Part shown: piece by piece, positions 18,297 through 25,948 of the stretch
Layout of the letters: each line of letters opens with the position of its first letter
Position numbering within the stretch: position 1 is the stretch's first letter
Source: a virus
Reading direction: 5' to 3' (one strand)
DNA length: 64,000 nt
Virus record (IMG/VR): IMGVR_UViG_3300020411_004289
Location: 1-64,000 of that record
Position numbers and translations under genes: made by a program
Notes under the pieces: model-generated
Seen by the model: the letters and a program-made list of their open reading frames with translations, nothing else
What the model was told of the DNA's origin: nothing
The model's database searches: none

Positions 18297-19258
18297 CAAC
18301 CCCTAGATTATTTGTAGGCCCAATGTCAAAAGAAATAGTTGACATTTCAATAGAATATTCAAATTCTAAAAATCGATTAGGGCTTATTCCTTCTAGAAGA
18401 CAAATAGAAAATGTCGGAGGGTATGTCAACAATTGGACAACAAAAAACTTTGCTGAGTATGTTAAGCAAAAAAGCGAAAATGTGCTTTTAGTAAGAGATC
18501 ACGGCGGACCTGGGCAAGGAAGTAAAGACGACAGTGGGTTAAAAAGCTTGGAGAGTGATATTTCTTCTGGGTTTAACATATTACATATTGACCCATGGAA
18601 AAAGGCAAAATCCTTAGAAGACGGAATTCAAAAAACTAGCGCGCTTATAAAGCACTGTTGTAATAAGGATAAAAATATACTATTTGAAGTTGGGACTGAA
18701 GAAGCGATTTATGCATATTCACAGACTGACTTAGAAAAAATATTATGTGAACTACAAAAAAGTCTAGGCGAAGACTTTGAAAGAATAAAGTACGCTGTAG
18801 TTCAATCGGGTGTAAGAATTAGTGGTACTTCTAATATCGGTGTCTTTAATTCAAAACGTCTTTACGCTATGACAGAAGTTTGTCGAAAGTATAATGTTAC
18901 TAGCAAGGAGCATAACGGAGACTACCTAAGTTTCTTAGAAATCAAAGAAAGAGCTGAACAAGGTCTAGACTGTATTAATATAGCCCCTGAGTTTGGAGTT
19001 ACACAAACTAGAGTAATGTTAGATAATCAAATGATAGATCTAGATGAATCATTTTCTACATGCTTAGAGGTTAATAAGTTTTCTAAGTGGTTACCTGAGG
19101 ATAAAAAACAAAATCCATCAAAAAGATTAATAGTAGAAGTTTCTGGTCACTACTGCTTCACTAAAGAGCCTTTTTTTAACTCAACTGAAAAGTCTTATTA
19201 TAATCTTAAGCAGTTGATTTTTGATAGATTTGATCAAATACACAACGCGTGGAGATAG
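18293..19258 (+). CDS. TIM-barrel protein, GatZ/KbaZ (tagatose-bisphosphate aldolase subunit)-like
   Basis: A 321-residue protein. VLLVRDHGGPGQG near residue 65, FNILHIDPWKK near residue 95 and LFEVGTEEAIYAY near residue 135 resemble the non-catalytic class II D-tagatose-bisphosphate aldolase subunit family, which keeps a (beta/alpha)8 barrel. No partner GatY/KbaY gene is seen, so it probably acts alone, perhaps as a sugar lyase, aldolase or isomerase. The ATG at 18293 has GAGAGGA before it and overlaps the upstream stop, which is better than the ATG at 18269. Assignment is by motif memory and moderate. Confidence 0.6.
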   Translation: MTTPRLFVGPMSKEIVDISIEYSNSKNRLGLIPSRRQIENVGGYVNNWTTKNFAEYVKQKSENVLLVRDHGGPGQGSKDDSGLKSLESDISSGFNILHIDPWKKAKSLEDGIQKTSALIKHCCNKDKNILFEVGTEEAIYAYSQTDLEKILCELQKSLGEDFERIKYAVVQSGVRISGTSNIGVFNSKRLYAMTEVCRKYNVTSKEHNGDYLSFLEIKERAEQGLDCINIAPEFGVTQTRVMLDNQMIDLDESFSTCLEVNKFSKWLPEDKKQNPSKRLIVEVSGHYCFTKEPFFNSTEKSYYNLKQLIFDRFDQIHNAWR

Positions 19259-19261
19259 ATA

Positions 19262-20053
19262 ATGGAAAAAAAGGGCATAAATTTAGGGTGTGGAATAAAA
19301 TGGAAAAATGATCTAAAGAGAAATATCAAAAACTATCAGGGGCTGGAATATTGGGACGGTCTAGACCAGCATTTAGGAAACGCTTACTTTTCTCCCGAGT
19401 ATTTTTTCCCTTATAACAATGAGTCAATTGACTGGTTTTTTTCTTCACATTTCTTCGAACACATAGATGAAAACACGGCTAAGCAATTAGTGAAAGAGTC
19501 TTATAGGAGTTTAAAGAAGGGCGGTATAATGAGAACAATAGTGCCTGACTTTGAATTACTTCATAGAAAATACCTAGAAAAAGATTATAATTTTTTTGAT
19601 AGAAGCATCTCCATTGGTAAAGTCTATCATTGTTGGTCTAAATACGGAATAGATCCGACTTACGAAAATATGGTCTTAAACTGGTTTTCTACATTTCACT
19701 TTTGTGAAAAAGGTGACGGCAAAGTTACTTTTAGAGGTCCTCCAATATTAGGAGAACCAAAAGACTATGGTTATAAACTTTTAAATACGATGTCAACTCA
19801 AGAAGTTTGTGATATTCTTCACAAGAAAGTGTTTGATCTTAAAGAAAAGTATCCAAAAGAAGTAGTCACACAGCACATCAGTTTTTGGAACTATGAAAAA
19901 CTAGAAGAAATAATGCTAAGCGCAGGATTTTCTCAGGTTTATATTTCTGGTTTTGAAGAGTCTAAAGAGTCATCTATGAGGACTCCACTATTCGATGTTT
20001 GGGAAAAGATTGGAGAGAAACCCATGAATTTGTATGTTGAAGCTGTAAAATAG
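19262..20053 (+). CDS. SAM-dependent methyltransferase-like protein
   Basis: A 263-residue protein. INLGCGIKWKND is motif I of class I methyltransferases, and FFSSHFFEHIDENTAKQLV and SLKKGGIMRTIVPDFE are typical of the methyltransferase type 11 group often found in polysaccharide clusters. It follows the aldolase-like gene by three bases. A 45-base gap with a fresh GAGGAA ribosome-binding site separates it from the next gene. The acceptor is not identifiable. Confidence 0.78.
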   Translation: MEKKGINLGCGIKWKNDLKRNIKNYQGLEYWDGLDQHLGNAYFSPEYFFPYNNESIDWFFSSHFFEHIDENTAKQLVKESYRSLKKGGIMRTIVPDFELLHRKYLEKDYNFFDRSISIGKVYHCWSKYGIDPTYENMVLNWFSTFHFCEKGDGKVTFRGPPILGEPKDYGYKLLNTMSTQEVCDILHKKVFDLKEKYPKEVVTQHISFWNYEKLEEIMLSAGFSQVYISGFEESKESSMRTPLFDVWEKIGEKPMNLYVEAVK

Positions 20054-20098
20054 GCTTGAAAAAACTAAAAAAAACTATTACTATTTTTGTGAGGAAAA

Positions 20099-20935
20099 AT
20101 GAAAGTAGCAATATGTTTACACGGTCTAGTAGGAAACGCAGGATCAAAGTCAGGCTATTCAGGGTCTGATCCTAGAGTACTAGATATAGCTTCTAAAAAT
20201 TATCTAAAAAACATAATTGTGCCGAACAATGCTGATGTTTTTTTACACACTTGGGATACACAACTAGAAGACGAAGTACGATCTGCGTTTTCACCTTGTG
20301 ATGCAATTTTCGAACATCAAATAGTATTTGACGTTCCTTCACATGTACGAGCGAACGGAGCACCAGATCCTGAAAAAAGAAAGCAGAATCACTATAGTCG
20401 ATGGTATTCTGTAAAGAAGTCTGTAGAACTTAAGCGAAAATGGGAAGAAAAAAACAATTTCAAGTATGATTGTGTGATGATTGGAAGGTTTGATACTTCA
20501 TGGGAAACCACCGTCGACTTTTCTTTGTTTGACATGAAAAAGAACTATACTGGTCGCTGGTGTCGCTTAATTTATCAAGGTAGAGATATCTACAACGCCG
20601 GCCGCGGCCCATTTTTTCAAATACAAGATCAGATAGACATGTCACAAGTTCAGCACACACATAAGTTTGATGGTGATGTCCCTAATCAAGGTCTTTCAGA
20701 TATCTGGTTTTTTGGAAATTCAGGGGACATGGATAAGTTTTCTTTGCTATATGATCACTTGGACACTTACACAGTTCCCGGTCAATGTCCCACCATGGAA
20801 AATACAATATCAAGTCATCGATTATCAGAATACCATCTTAAGCAAATAGGAATATACAAAAACTTAGAAAGAGTATTTCACAGATACTGTGATTTTCCTC
20901 TAGTAAGAACAAAATACTTTGGGTCAAAGAAGTAA
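20099..20935 (+). CDS. Putative glycosyltransferase-like protein of unknown family
   Basis: A 278-residue protein with an excellent GAGGAA ribosome-binding site. The start MKVAICLHGLVGN, then ADVFLHTWDTQ, SRWYSVKKSVELK and YDCVMIGRFDT resemble uncharacterised proteins of polysaccharide clusters that are thought to be GT-A-like, with GRFDT in the DxD position. No membrane segment is present. The glycan-operon context supports a transferase, but no family is firmly recognised. Confidence 0.55.
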   Translation: MKVAICLHGLVGNAGSKSGYSGSDPRVLDIASKNYLKNIIVPNNADVFLHTWDTQLEDEVRSAFSPCDAIFEHQIVFDVPSHVRANGAPDPEKRKQNHYSRWYSVKKSVELKRKWEEKNNFKYDCVMIGRFDTSWETTVDFSLFDMKKNYTGRWCRLIYQGRDIYNAGRGPFFQIQDQIDMSQVQHTHKFDGDVPNQGLSDIWFFGNSGDMDKFSLLYDHLDTYTVPGQCPTMENTISSHRLSEYHLKQIGIYKNLERVFHRYCDFPLVRTKYFGSKK

Positions 20936-20938
20936 ATT

Positions 20939-21532
20939 ATGAAAAGCAAGACAGAAAAAAGAAAAGTAGTGATTGATGCAGGTGCACATATAGGTCAGTC
21001 TATAGACAGACTAAGAGAAAAGTTTAAGAATGACAATATTGAGATTTACTCTTTTGAGCCTCACCCAAGATGTTTCCTAGCAGCAAAAACAAGAGAAAAT
21101 GAATCAACAAAAGTTTTTAACAAAGCTGTGTGGATCGAAGACGGAACGATTGAATTCTATTGTGATTCTTTAGATATTAACACTGCTCGACCTCTCCCGG
21201 GAGAAGCATCTACGATGTTTGAGGTAAAAACAAAAGGAAGATCTCTGCCCGGGCAGTTTGACAGTAGAAGTAAAATTACAGCAAAGTCATTTGATTTCAG
21301 TAAATGGATAAAAGAAAATTTTGATAAAGAAGACTTTATTCACCTTAAAATGGACATAGAAGGTGCAGAATATCAGGTTTTAAGAAAAATGGTAGATGAT
21401 GATTCTATTTCTTTTATTAATGAGCTTGATGTAGAGTTTCACTGGGAAGCCATACAACTACCAAAAAAAGAGCATGATGAAGTCTTAGACATTCTTTCAA
21501 ATTATGATCTTTTATTGACAATTCACGAATAA
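20939..21532 (+). CDS. FkbM-family methyltransferase
   Basis: A 197-residue protein showing the FkbM layout: VVIDAGAHIGQSIDRL (SAM-binding motif I), IYSFEPHPRCFLAA (acidic motif II) and FIHLKMDIEGAEYQVLRKM (the FkbM K-D-EGAE motif). FkbM enzymes O-methylate sugars and related hydroxyl groups. It is the gene directly before the phosphonate cassette and could cap the glycan. The family call is secure; the substrate is not known. Confidence 0.88.
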   Translation: MKSKTEKRKVVIDAGAHIGQSIDRLREKFKNDNIEIYSFEPHPRCFLAAKTRENESTKVFNKAVWIEDGTIEFYCDSLDINTARPLPGEASTMFEVKTKGRSLPGQFDSRSKITAKSFDFSKWIKENFDKEDFIHLKMDIEGAEYQVLRKMVDDDSISFINELDVEFHWEAIQLPKKEHDEVLDILSNYDLLLTIHE

Positions 21533-21547
21533 TACAGAGGTTTATCC

Positions 21548-22984
21548 ATGGAAAGAGACATATTTTGTATCGCGACTGATAGACTAACAGTCCACAGAAT
21601 GGATCTTTACGGAGGCTACAATAAGTTTCCTAATATTGATAAAATCGCCAAAGGCGGCACTATTTTTAAGCATCCTGTTGCTTGTTCTGCTTCAACTTTG
21701 TCATGTCATGCATGTGAATGGACAGGCCTAAATCCATGGGAAATTCATGACGATATGGAGGTGCCGTATGAACACAGAAATTACGATCTTCCAATCGCCA
21801 CAAAAGAATCAATGTTTACCGACTTGATAGAGCAAGGCTATGACATTAATCTAGTCTTCATGCACAAGCCTAACAAATACTTTCCTAGTTCTTATAATCA
21901 GATAATTCCGATATTCCAAAACACAGGCGCAAAAGTGCACTGTATACCAGAGTGGGACACTCCTGAAGGATTTGGCAATAATAGAGTAAAACATATAATG
22001 TACTGTGCTAGCATTATTGAAAACAATAGAAAGTTAGGAAAAAAGACATTTGTCTGGACGAAGATCGCCGGCATGTATCAGTCGCAAAATCCAGACAAAA
22101 GTATGATTCACTTAGGGCACATTTATCACAACTATGCTAATCAGACTAGAGTTACTAGAGATGATGTTTGGCAGTGTGCAGTTGATGACGGATTAGGAAA
22201 ATTTCTAAACCACTTTGACTATGGCAAAGAGAACTCCACTTGCCCAGAAGTAATATTCGCTTCAGATCACGGTTCTTGGTATGGTGAAAGAGGTAATGTC
22301 TACTACGGTTATGATCTGCATGAAGAGATTATTAGGGTTCCTTTAGTTTCTTCTTACGGTACGAAAGATGACGGAACACGTGTAGCTGAAAATGTCATGC
22401 CTAGAGTAGTAGAAGAACCTTTTAGCATGAGAAGGTTTAGAGACTTTGTTTCTGAAAAATACCGTCCAGTAAAAGATGCTGAAGAGTTTGTCTATGCAGA
22501 AACTCTTTTTCCAGGACAAGTAGCAAATCAACCAGGTCAAAAATACTCAAAAGCAAAGTCAAGCATCCGCTGGGGAAAATACAAGTACATATACAACCCA
22601 TTTGGCGAAGATGGAATGTCTGCTCATCCTACAGAAGAATTATACGATATAGACTACGACCCACATGAAAAGTTTAACTTAGCAAAATATGCCGACGAAT
22701 GGATCGATTGTTCTCGATCTCAAGCAACAGTTGCATGCGACGGAAAGAGTGGTTTAAGATTTTGTGATGTGTTATCTAGATTTCACAGTGACATAGAAAT
22801 TGTCAAAAGAGAAGAAGACCCGCCCGAAGCTGCTCATTGTGTTAAAAAGAATCCTAACGAATCCGGATCAGGAGAGCGGACTGGCTGGGGTGAGGTATCA
22901 AATATTCTGAACATTCTTAGACAAAAGATTAAAGTTTTATGGTACAGTACAGGCCGCGAAAGCGCTTATAGGGAAATATCATGA
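21548..22984 (+). CDS. Alkaline phosphatase/sulfatase superfamily enzyme
   Basis: A 478-residue protein with a sulfatase-type layout: IFCIATDRLT (one metal-ligand Asp at residue 11), PNIDKIAKGGTIFKHPVACS and TGLNPWEIHD around the nucleophile, FASDHGSWYGERG (Asp240, His241) and LHEEIIRVPLV. The formylglycine motif CxPxR is replaced by CSAST (residues 46-50), so a classic sulfatase activity is doubtful; Ser or Thr could serve as in phosphatases, phosphodiesterases and phosphoethanolamine transferases. It has no signal peptide. It overlaps the PEP mutase gene by four bases, suggesting that it hydrolyses or transfers a phosphonate or phosphate ester in the cytoplasm. Confidence 0.8.
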   Translation: MERDIFCIATDRLTVHRMDLYGGYNKFPNIDKIAKGGTIFKHPVACSASTLSCHACEWTGLNPWEIHDDMEVPYEHRNYDLPIATKESMFTDLIEQGYDINLVFMHKPNKYFPSSYNQIIPIFQNTGAKVHCIPEWDTPEGFGNNRVKHIMYCASIIENNRKLGKKTFVWTKIAGMYQSQNPDKSMIHLGHIYHNYANQTRVTRDDVWQCAVDDGLGKFLNHFDYGKENSTCPEVIFASDHGSWYGERGNVYYGYDLHEEIIRVPLVSSYGTKDDGTRVAENVMPRVVEEPFSMRRFRDFVSEKYRPVKDAEEFVYAETLFPGQVANQPGQKYSKAKSSIRWGKYKYIYNPFGEDGMSAHPTEELYDIDYDPHEKFNLAKYADEWIDCSRSQATVACDGKSGLRFCDVLSRFHSDIEIVKREEDPPEAAHCVKKNPNESGSGERTGWGEVSNILNILRQKIKVLWYSTGRESAYREIS

Positions 22985-24294
22985 AGGAAAAAACACCTTT
23001 TAAGACTGTTTACGTTGGAATGTGTGCTGACTTGCTTCATGAGGGTCATCTAAACATTCTTAAACATGCCAGAAGTCTTGGAAGTGTAACTGTAGGAATT
23101 CTTACTGATGAAGCGGTTGCTTCTTACAAAAGGGTACCAACTCAAAACTTTAATGCAAGATGTACAATTGTTGAGAGTCTAAGATACGTTGAAAATGTAA
23201 TACCCCAATCTTCCTTAAGCTATGTTGACAACTTAAGACTAGTCAAGCCTGACTATGTCGTTCATGGAGATGACTGGAAGACAGGGGTGCAGCAAAAAAT
23301 ACGCAAAGAAGTAATAGAAACGCTAGCAGAATGGGAAGGAGAATTAGTAGAAGTGCCCTACACTCCAGGGATATCATCTACGCAGCTAAACAATAAAGTA
23401 AGAATGCTAGGTACTACCCCCGGTGACAGGCTTAAAAAACTCGGAATTCTGCTCAAAAATAAAAATATTGTTAGAGCTATTGAGACTCACAACGGGCTCA
23501 CAGGTCTAATTGCCGAAAAAACAAAAGCTGCACACAATGGCGAGCCTAGAGAGTTCGATGCAATGTGGCTTAGTAGTCTAACACACTCAGCATCAAAAGG
23601 CAAGCCAGACATACAGTATGTCGATATTACATTAATGTCACAAACTATTGGTGAAATATTCGACATTACCTCTAAGCCTATGATAGTAGATGCGGATAGT
23701 GGAGGCTTAAACGAGCATTTTAAATTGATGGTAAAAACTTTAGAGCGTTTAGGCGTATCTGCTGTTATTATTGAAGACAAGACAGGCGTGAAGAGAAATT
23801 CTTTGTTCGGAACTTCAGTCCCACAAACTCAAGAGACAATAGAGAAATTTTCAGAAAAGATAGCAGAAGGAAAGAGAGCTCAGGTATCAAGCGACTTTAT
23901 GATTATTGCTAGAATTGAAAGTCTAATACTGGGTAAAGGACAAGAAGATGCTCTAAAAAGAGCAGATGCTTACGTTAAGGCTGGCGCTGATGCAATCATG
24001 ATTCATAGTAAGTCTGATACTCCGCAAGAAATCCTAGACTTCATTGCCACATTTAGAAAGGAAGACACTTATACACCAATTATAGTTGTACCCTCTACAT
24101 ACAATACCATTACCGAGACTGAATTACAACTTGCCGGCGCAAACTTAGTAATATATGCAAATCACCTTCTTAGAAGCGCATATCCAGCAATGCTAAATAC
24201 AGCAAAGAAAATTCTGGAAAATGAACGTTCTTTTGAAGCAAACGATCAGTGTTTGTCAATTAAGGAAATTATTCGTCTTATAGGTGACTTTTAA
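22981..24294 (+). CDS. pepM: Cytidylyltransferase-PEP mutase fusion (Fom1-like)
   Basis: A 437-residue fusion. Residues 1-140 are a cytidylyltransferase: HEGH at 20-23 and ISSTQL at 131-136. Residues about 155-437 are phosphoenolpyruvate mutase, which rearranges PEP to phosphonopyruvate and forms the C-P bond: WLSSLTHSASKGKPD at 196-210, DADSGG at 237-242, and the diagnostic EDKx5NS motif as EDKTGVKRNS at 265-274. The last motif separates true mutases from isocitrate lyase relatives. The same domain order occurs in Streptomyces Fom1, whose cytidylyltransferase acts on 2-hydroxyethylphosphonate. The decarboxylase and reductase genes follow immediately. PEP mutase is near certain; the cytidylyltransferase substrate is inference. 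Confidence 0.95.
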   Translation: MKEKTPFKTVYVGMCADLLHEGHLNILKHARSLGSVTVGILTDEAVASYKRVPTQNFNARCTIVESLRYVENVIPQSSLSYVDNLRLVKPDYVVHGDDWKTGVQQKIRKEVIETLAEWEGELVEVPYTPGISSTQLNNKVRMLGTTPGDRLKKLGILLKNKNIVRAIETHNGLTGLIAEKTKAAHNGEPREFDAMWLSSLTHSASKGKPDIQYVDITLMSQTIGEIFDITSKPMIVDADSGGLNEHFKLMVKTLERLGVSAVIIEDKTGVKRNSLFGTSVPQTQETIEKFSEKIAEGKRAQVSSDFMIIARIESLILGKGQEDALKRADAYVKAGADAIMIHSKSDTPQEILDFIATFRKEDTYTPIIVVPSTYNTITETELQLAGANLVIYANHLLRSAYPAMLNTAKKILENERSFEANDQCLSIKEIIRLIGDF

Positions 24295-24295
24295 C

Positions 24296-24709
24296 ATGGA
24301 GTGCAGTATAAAAGAACTAAGTTGCATAGACACAGTGAGTAACAGCAATTTTTTTACCGGTGTGCCTGACAGTCTTTTAAGTGAATTTATAAAGACAATT
24401 GACGAAAAGAAGAATGTAGTTCACGTGCCGGCGGTAAATGAAGCACATGCAGTATCTATTGCATTCGGAGCAATGCTCACCGGAAATGATGCATGTGTAT
24501 ATCTTCAAAATTCAGGCTTAGGAAATATTGTCAACCCAATTACTAGTTTGTGTATGCCGTCTAATGTTTTTCCATTTTTAATAATCGGACACAGACATAC
24601 CCTGGCGCAACATAAAGTCATGGGAGAGATTGATAAAGATTTGATGCAGCTCTTGAAGTACCCAGAAGATCGATATGTGATAGTTTCTGGAGGGAACAAT
24701 GAAAAGTAG
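24296..24709 (+). CDS. ppd: Phosphonopyruvate decarboxylase, N-terminal (PYR) subunit
   Basis: A 137-residue thiamine-diphosphate PYR domain. FFTGVPDSLL at 19-28 is typical of phosphonopyruvate decarboxylases; VNEAHAVSIAFGA carries the cofactor-activating Glu49; YLQNSGLGNIVNPITSL at 69-85 is also characteristic. The ATG at 24296 follows the upstream stop by one base with AGGTGA before it, which fits better than an in-frame GTG at 24284. The enzyme pulls the unfavourable mutase equilibrium by decarboxylating phosphonopyruvate to phosphonoacetaldehyde. The usual single chain of about 380 residues is split here; the partner is the next gene, which overlaps by 11 bases. Confidence 0.93.
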   Translation: MECSIKELSCIDTVSNSNFFTGVPDSLLSEFIKTIDEKKNVVHVPAVNEAHAVSIAFGAMLTGNDACVYLQNSGLGNIVNPITSLCMPSNVFPFLIIGHRHTLAQHKVMGEIDKDLMQLLKYPEDRYVIVSGGNNEK

Positions 24710-25169
24710 AAAGCAAGCCCTATCAGATATTTTTGAAAAGCATGGTAGTAGCTCTATTTACGTAACATCCACTGGCTATATCTCTAGAGCAACATATGAT
24801 CTTTTAAAAGACGAAAATTGTATATTTTACATGAACGGGAGCATGGGACTGGCTCCAGGAATTGGTATAGGTTTAGCACTTAATACAGAAAAAGATGTAG
24901 TTGTAATATCTGGAGATGCATCTCTGTTAATGCATTTAGGGTTGACACATACTGTAAGAGATTTGAATTTACAGAATCTGCATGTTTATATCTTGGACAA
25001 CAATTGCCATGAGTCTGTAGGGGCTCAACCATGTTCAGCTTTAGAAAAAAGCTATCCAGGCATAACACAGATAGTACCGATTAATCGTGAAGGCAAAACA
25101 CCAAGGGTAGGAATTACTTTTGAAGAAAATGTCAAACAAATAAAAATAGCATTGCATTCAGGAAACTAG
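24699..25169 (+). CDS. ppd: Phosphonopyruvate decarboxylase, C-terminal (TPP-binding) subunit
   Basis: A 156-residue thiamine-diphosphate binding domain. GSMGLAPGIGIGLAL at 47-61 and GDASLLMHLG at 72-81 followed by LDNN at 99-102 reproduce the GDG-x(25-30)-NN cofactor motif, with Ala in place of the third Gly. It lacks the PYR domain, which is encoded by the overlapping upstream gene, so the two chains should form the active heteromer. A simple frameshift is unlikely because each part has its own ATG and complete domain, and the overlap suits translational coupling. Related split enzymes include sulfopyruvate decarboxylase (ComD/ComE). Confidence 0.92.
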   Translation: MKSRKQALSDIFEKHGSSSIYVTSTGYISRATYDLLKDENCIFYMNGSMGLAPGIGIGLALNTEKDVVVISGDASLLMHLGLTHTVRDLNLQNLHVYILDNNCHESVGAQPCSALEKSYPGITQIVPINREGKTPRVGITFEENVKQIKIALHSGN

Positions 25170-25171
25170 AC

Positions 25172-25948
25172 ATGTTTTTAGTTTGTTCCAAGTCCACTAG
25201 AAAATTTTTTCCTGACATAGAAAATGTAAAAATTGTTTCCGGAAAACTAGATACCAGCATCTTAAGAGAAGAGAATACACAATGTGATGTAATAGCATGT
25301 GGTGGAGGAACTGTTATTGATGCAGCAAAAATTATATCTAGTGATCCGATAACATGTTACCCAACCACTGCAGCCGGCTCTTCTAGCACTGAGCATTCAG
25401 TTATATGGGATGGTGCTCAAAAAAAATCCATCAAGTGCAGCATTCCTAAGAAGGTTATTGTAGAGCCTAATTTTTTAGAAAACATTCCTAGTGATGTACT
25501 TTTTGAAACTAGAGTTGATGTTGTATCACACTGTTTTGATTCGCTTTACTCCAAGCAATCGTGCAAAGAAAGTGAAAAGTACATTTATATGGCATTGGAG
25601 ATTTTAGAAAACAAAAAAGGGACGAATGCTGATTTAGTTCAAGCAGGAAATCTTGCTGGAAAAGCAATACAAATAACGCCTACAACAATTCTACATTCTC
25701 TTTCTTATCCTTTGACCGGAAGATACGGAATTAGCCATGGAAAAGCAATGTCGTTTTTTCTACCTCAGCTTTCTGAGTACAAAGGGTTTGATTATAAAAA
25801 ATACATTAGTGGAAATTTTTACTCTGTTCCAAAAAACATAGACATGGACTCATGTCTAGCTGAATCACTGTCATATAGTAAGTTACACAATTTTTTATTT
25901 GAAACAGAGAACGACATACAAAATATCAAAGGAATACTTCGATTATGA
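25172..25948 (+). CDS. Compact Fe-dependent alcohol dehydrogenase (phosphonoacetaldehyde reductase)
   Basis: A 258-residue member of the group III metal-dependent alcohol dehydrogenases. ACGGGTVIDAAK at 42-53 is the NAD(P)-binding turn and TTAAGSSSTEHS at 65-76 the conserved phosphate loop. The metal ligands are all present with family spacing: Asp116, His120, His175 and His189. The usual length is about 380 residues; part of the N-terminal Rossmann region and much of the C-terminal helical domain are missing. After the decarboxylase, the expected reaction is reduction of phosphonoacetaldehyde to 2-hydroxyethylphosphonate, as by FomC/PhpC. It overlaps the radical SAM gene by four bases. Confidence 0.9.
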   Translation: MFLVCSKSTRKFFPDIENVKIVSGKLDTSILREENTQCDVIACGGGTVIDAAKIISSDPITCYPTTAAGSSSTEHSVIWDGAQKKSIKCSIPKKVIVEPNFLENIPSDVLFETRVDVVSHCFDSLYSKQSCKESEKYIYMALEILENKKGTNADLVQAGNLAGKAIQITPTTILHSLSYPLTGRYGISHGKAMSFFLPQLSEYKGFDYKKYISGNFYSVPKNIDMDSCLAESLSYSKLHNFLFETENDIQNIKGILRL

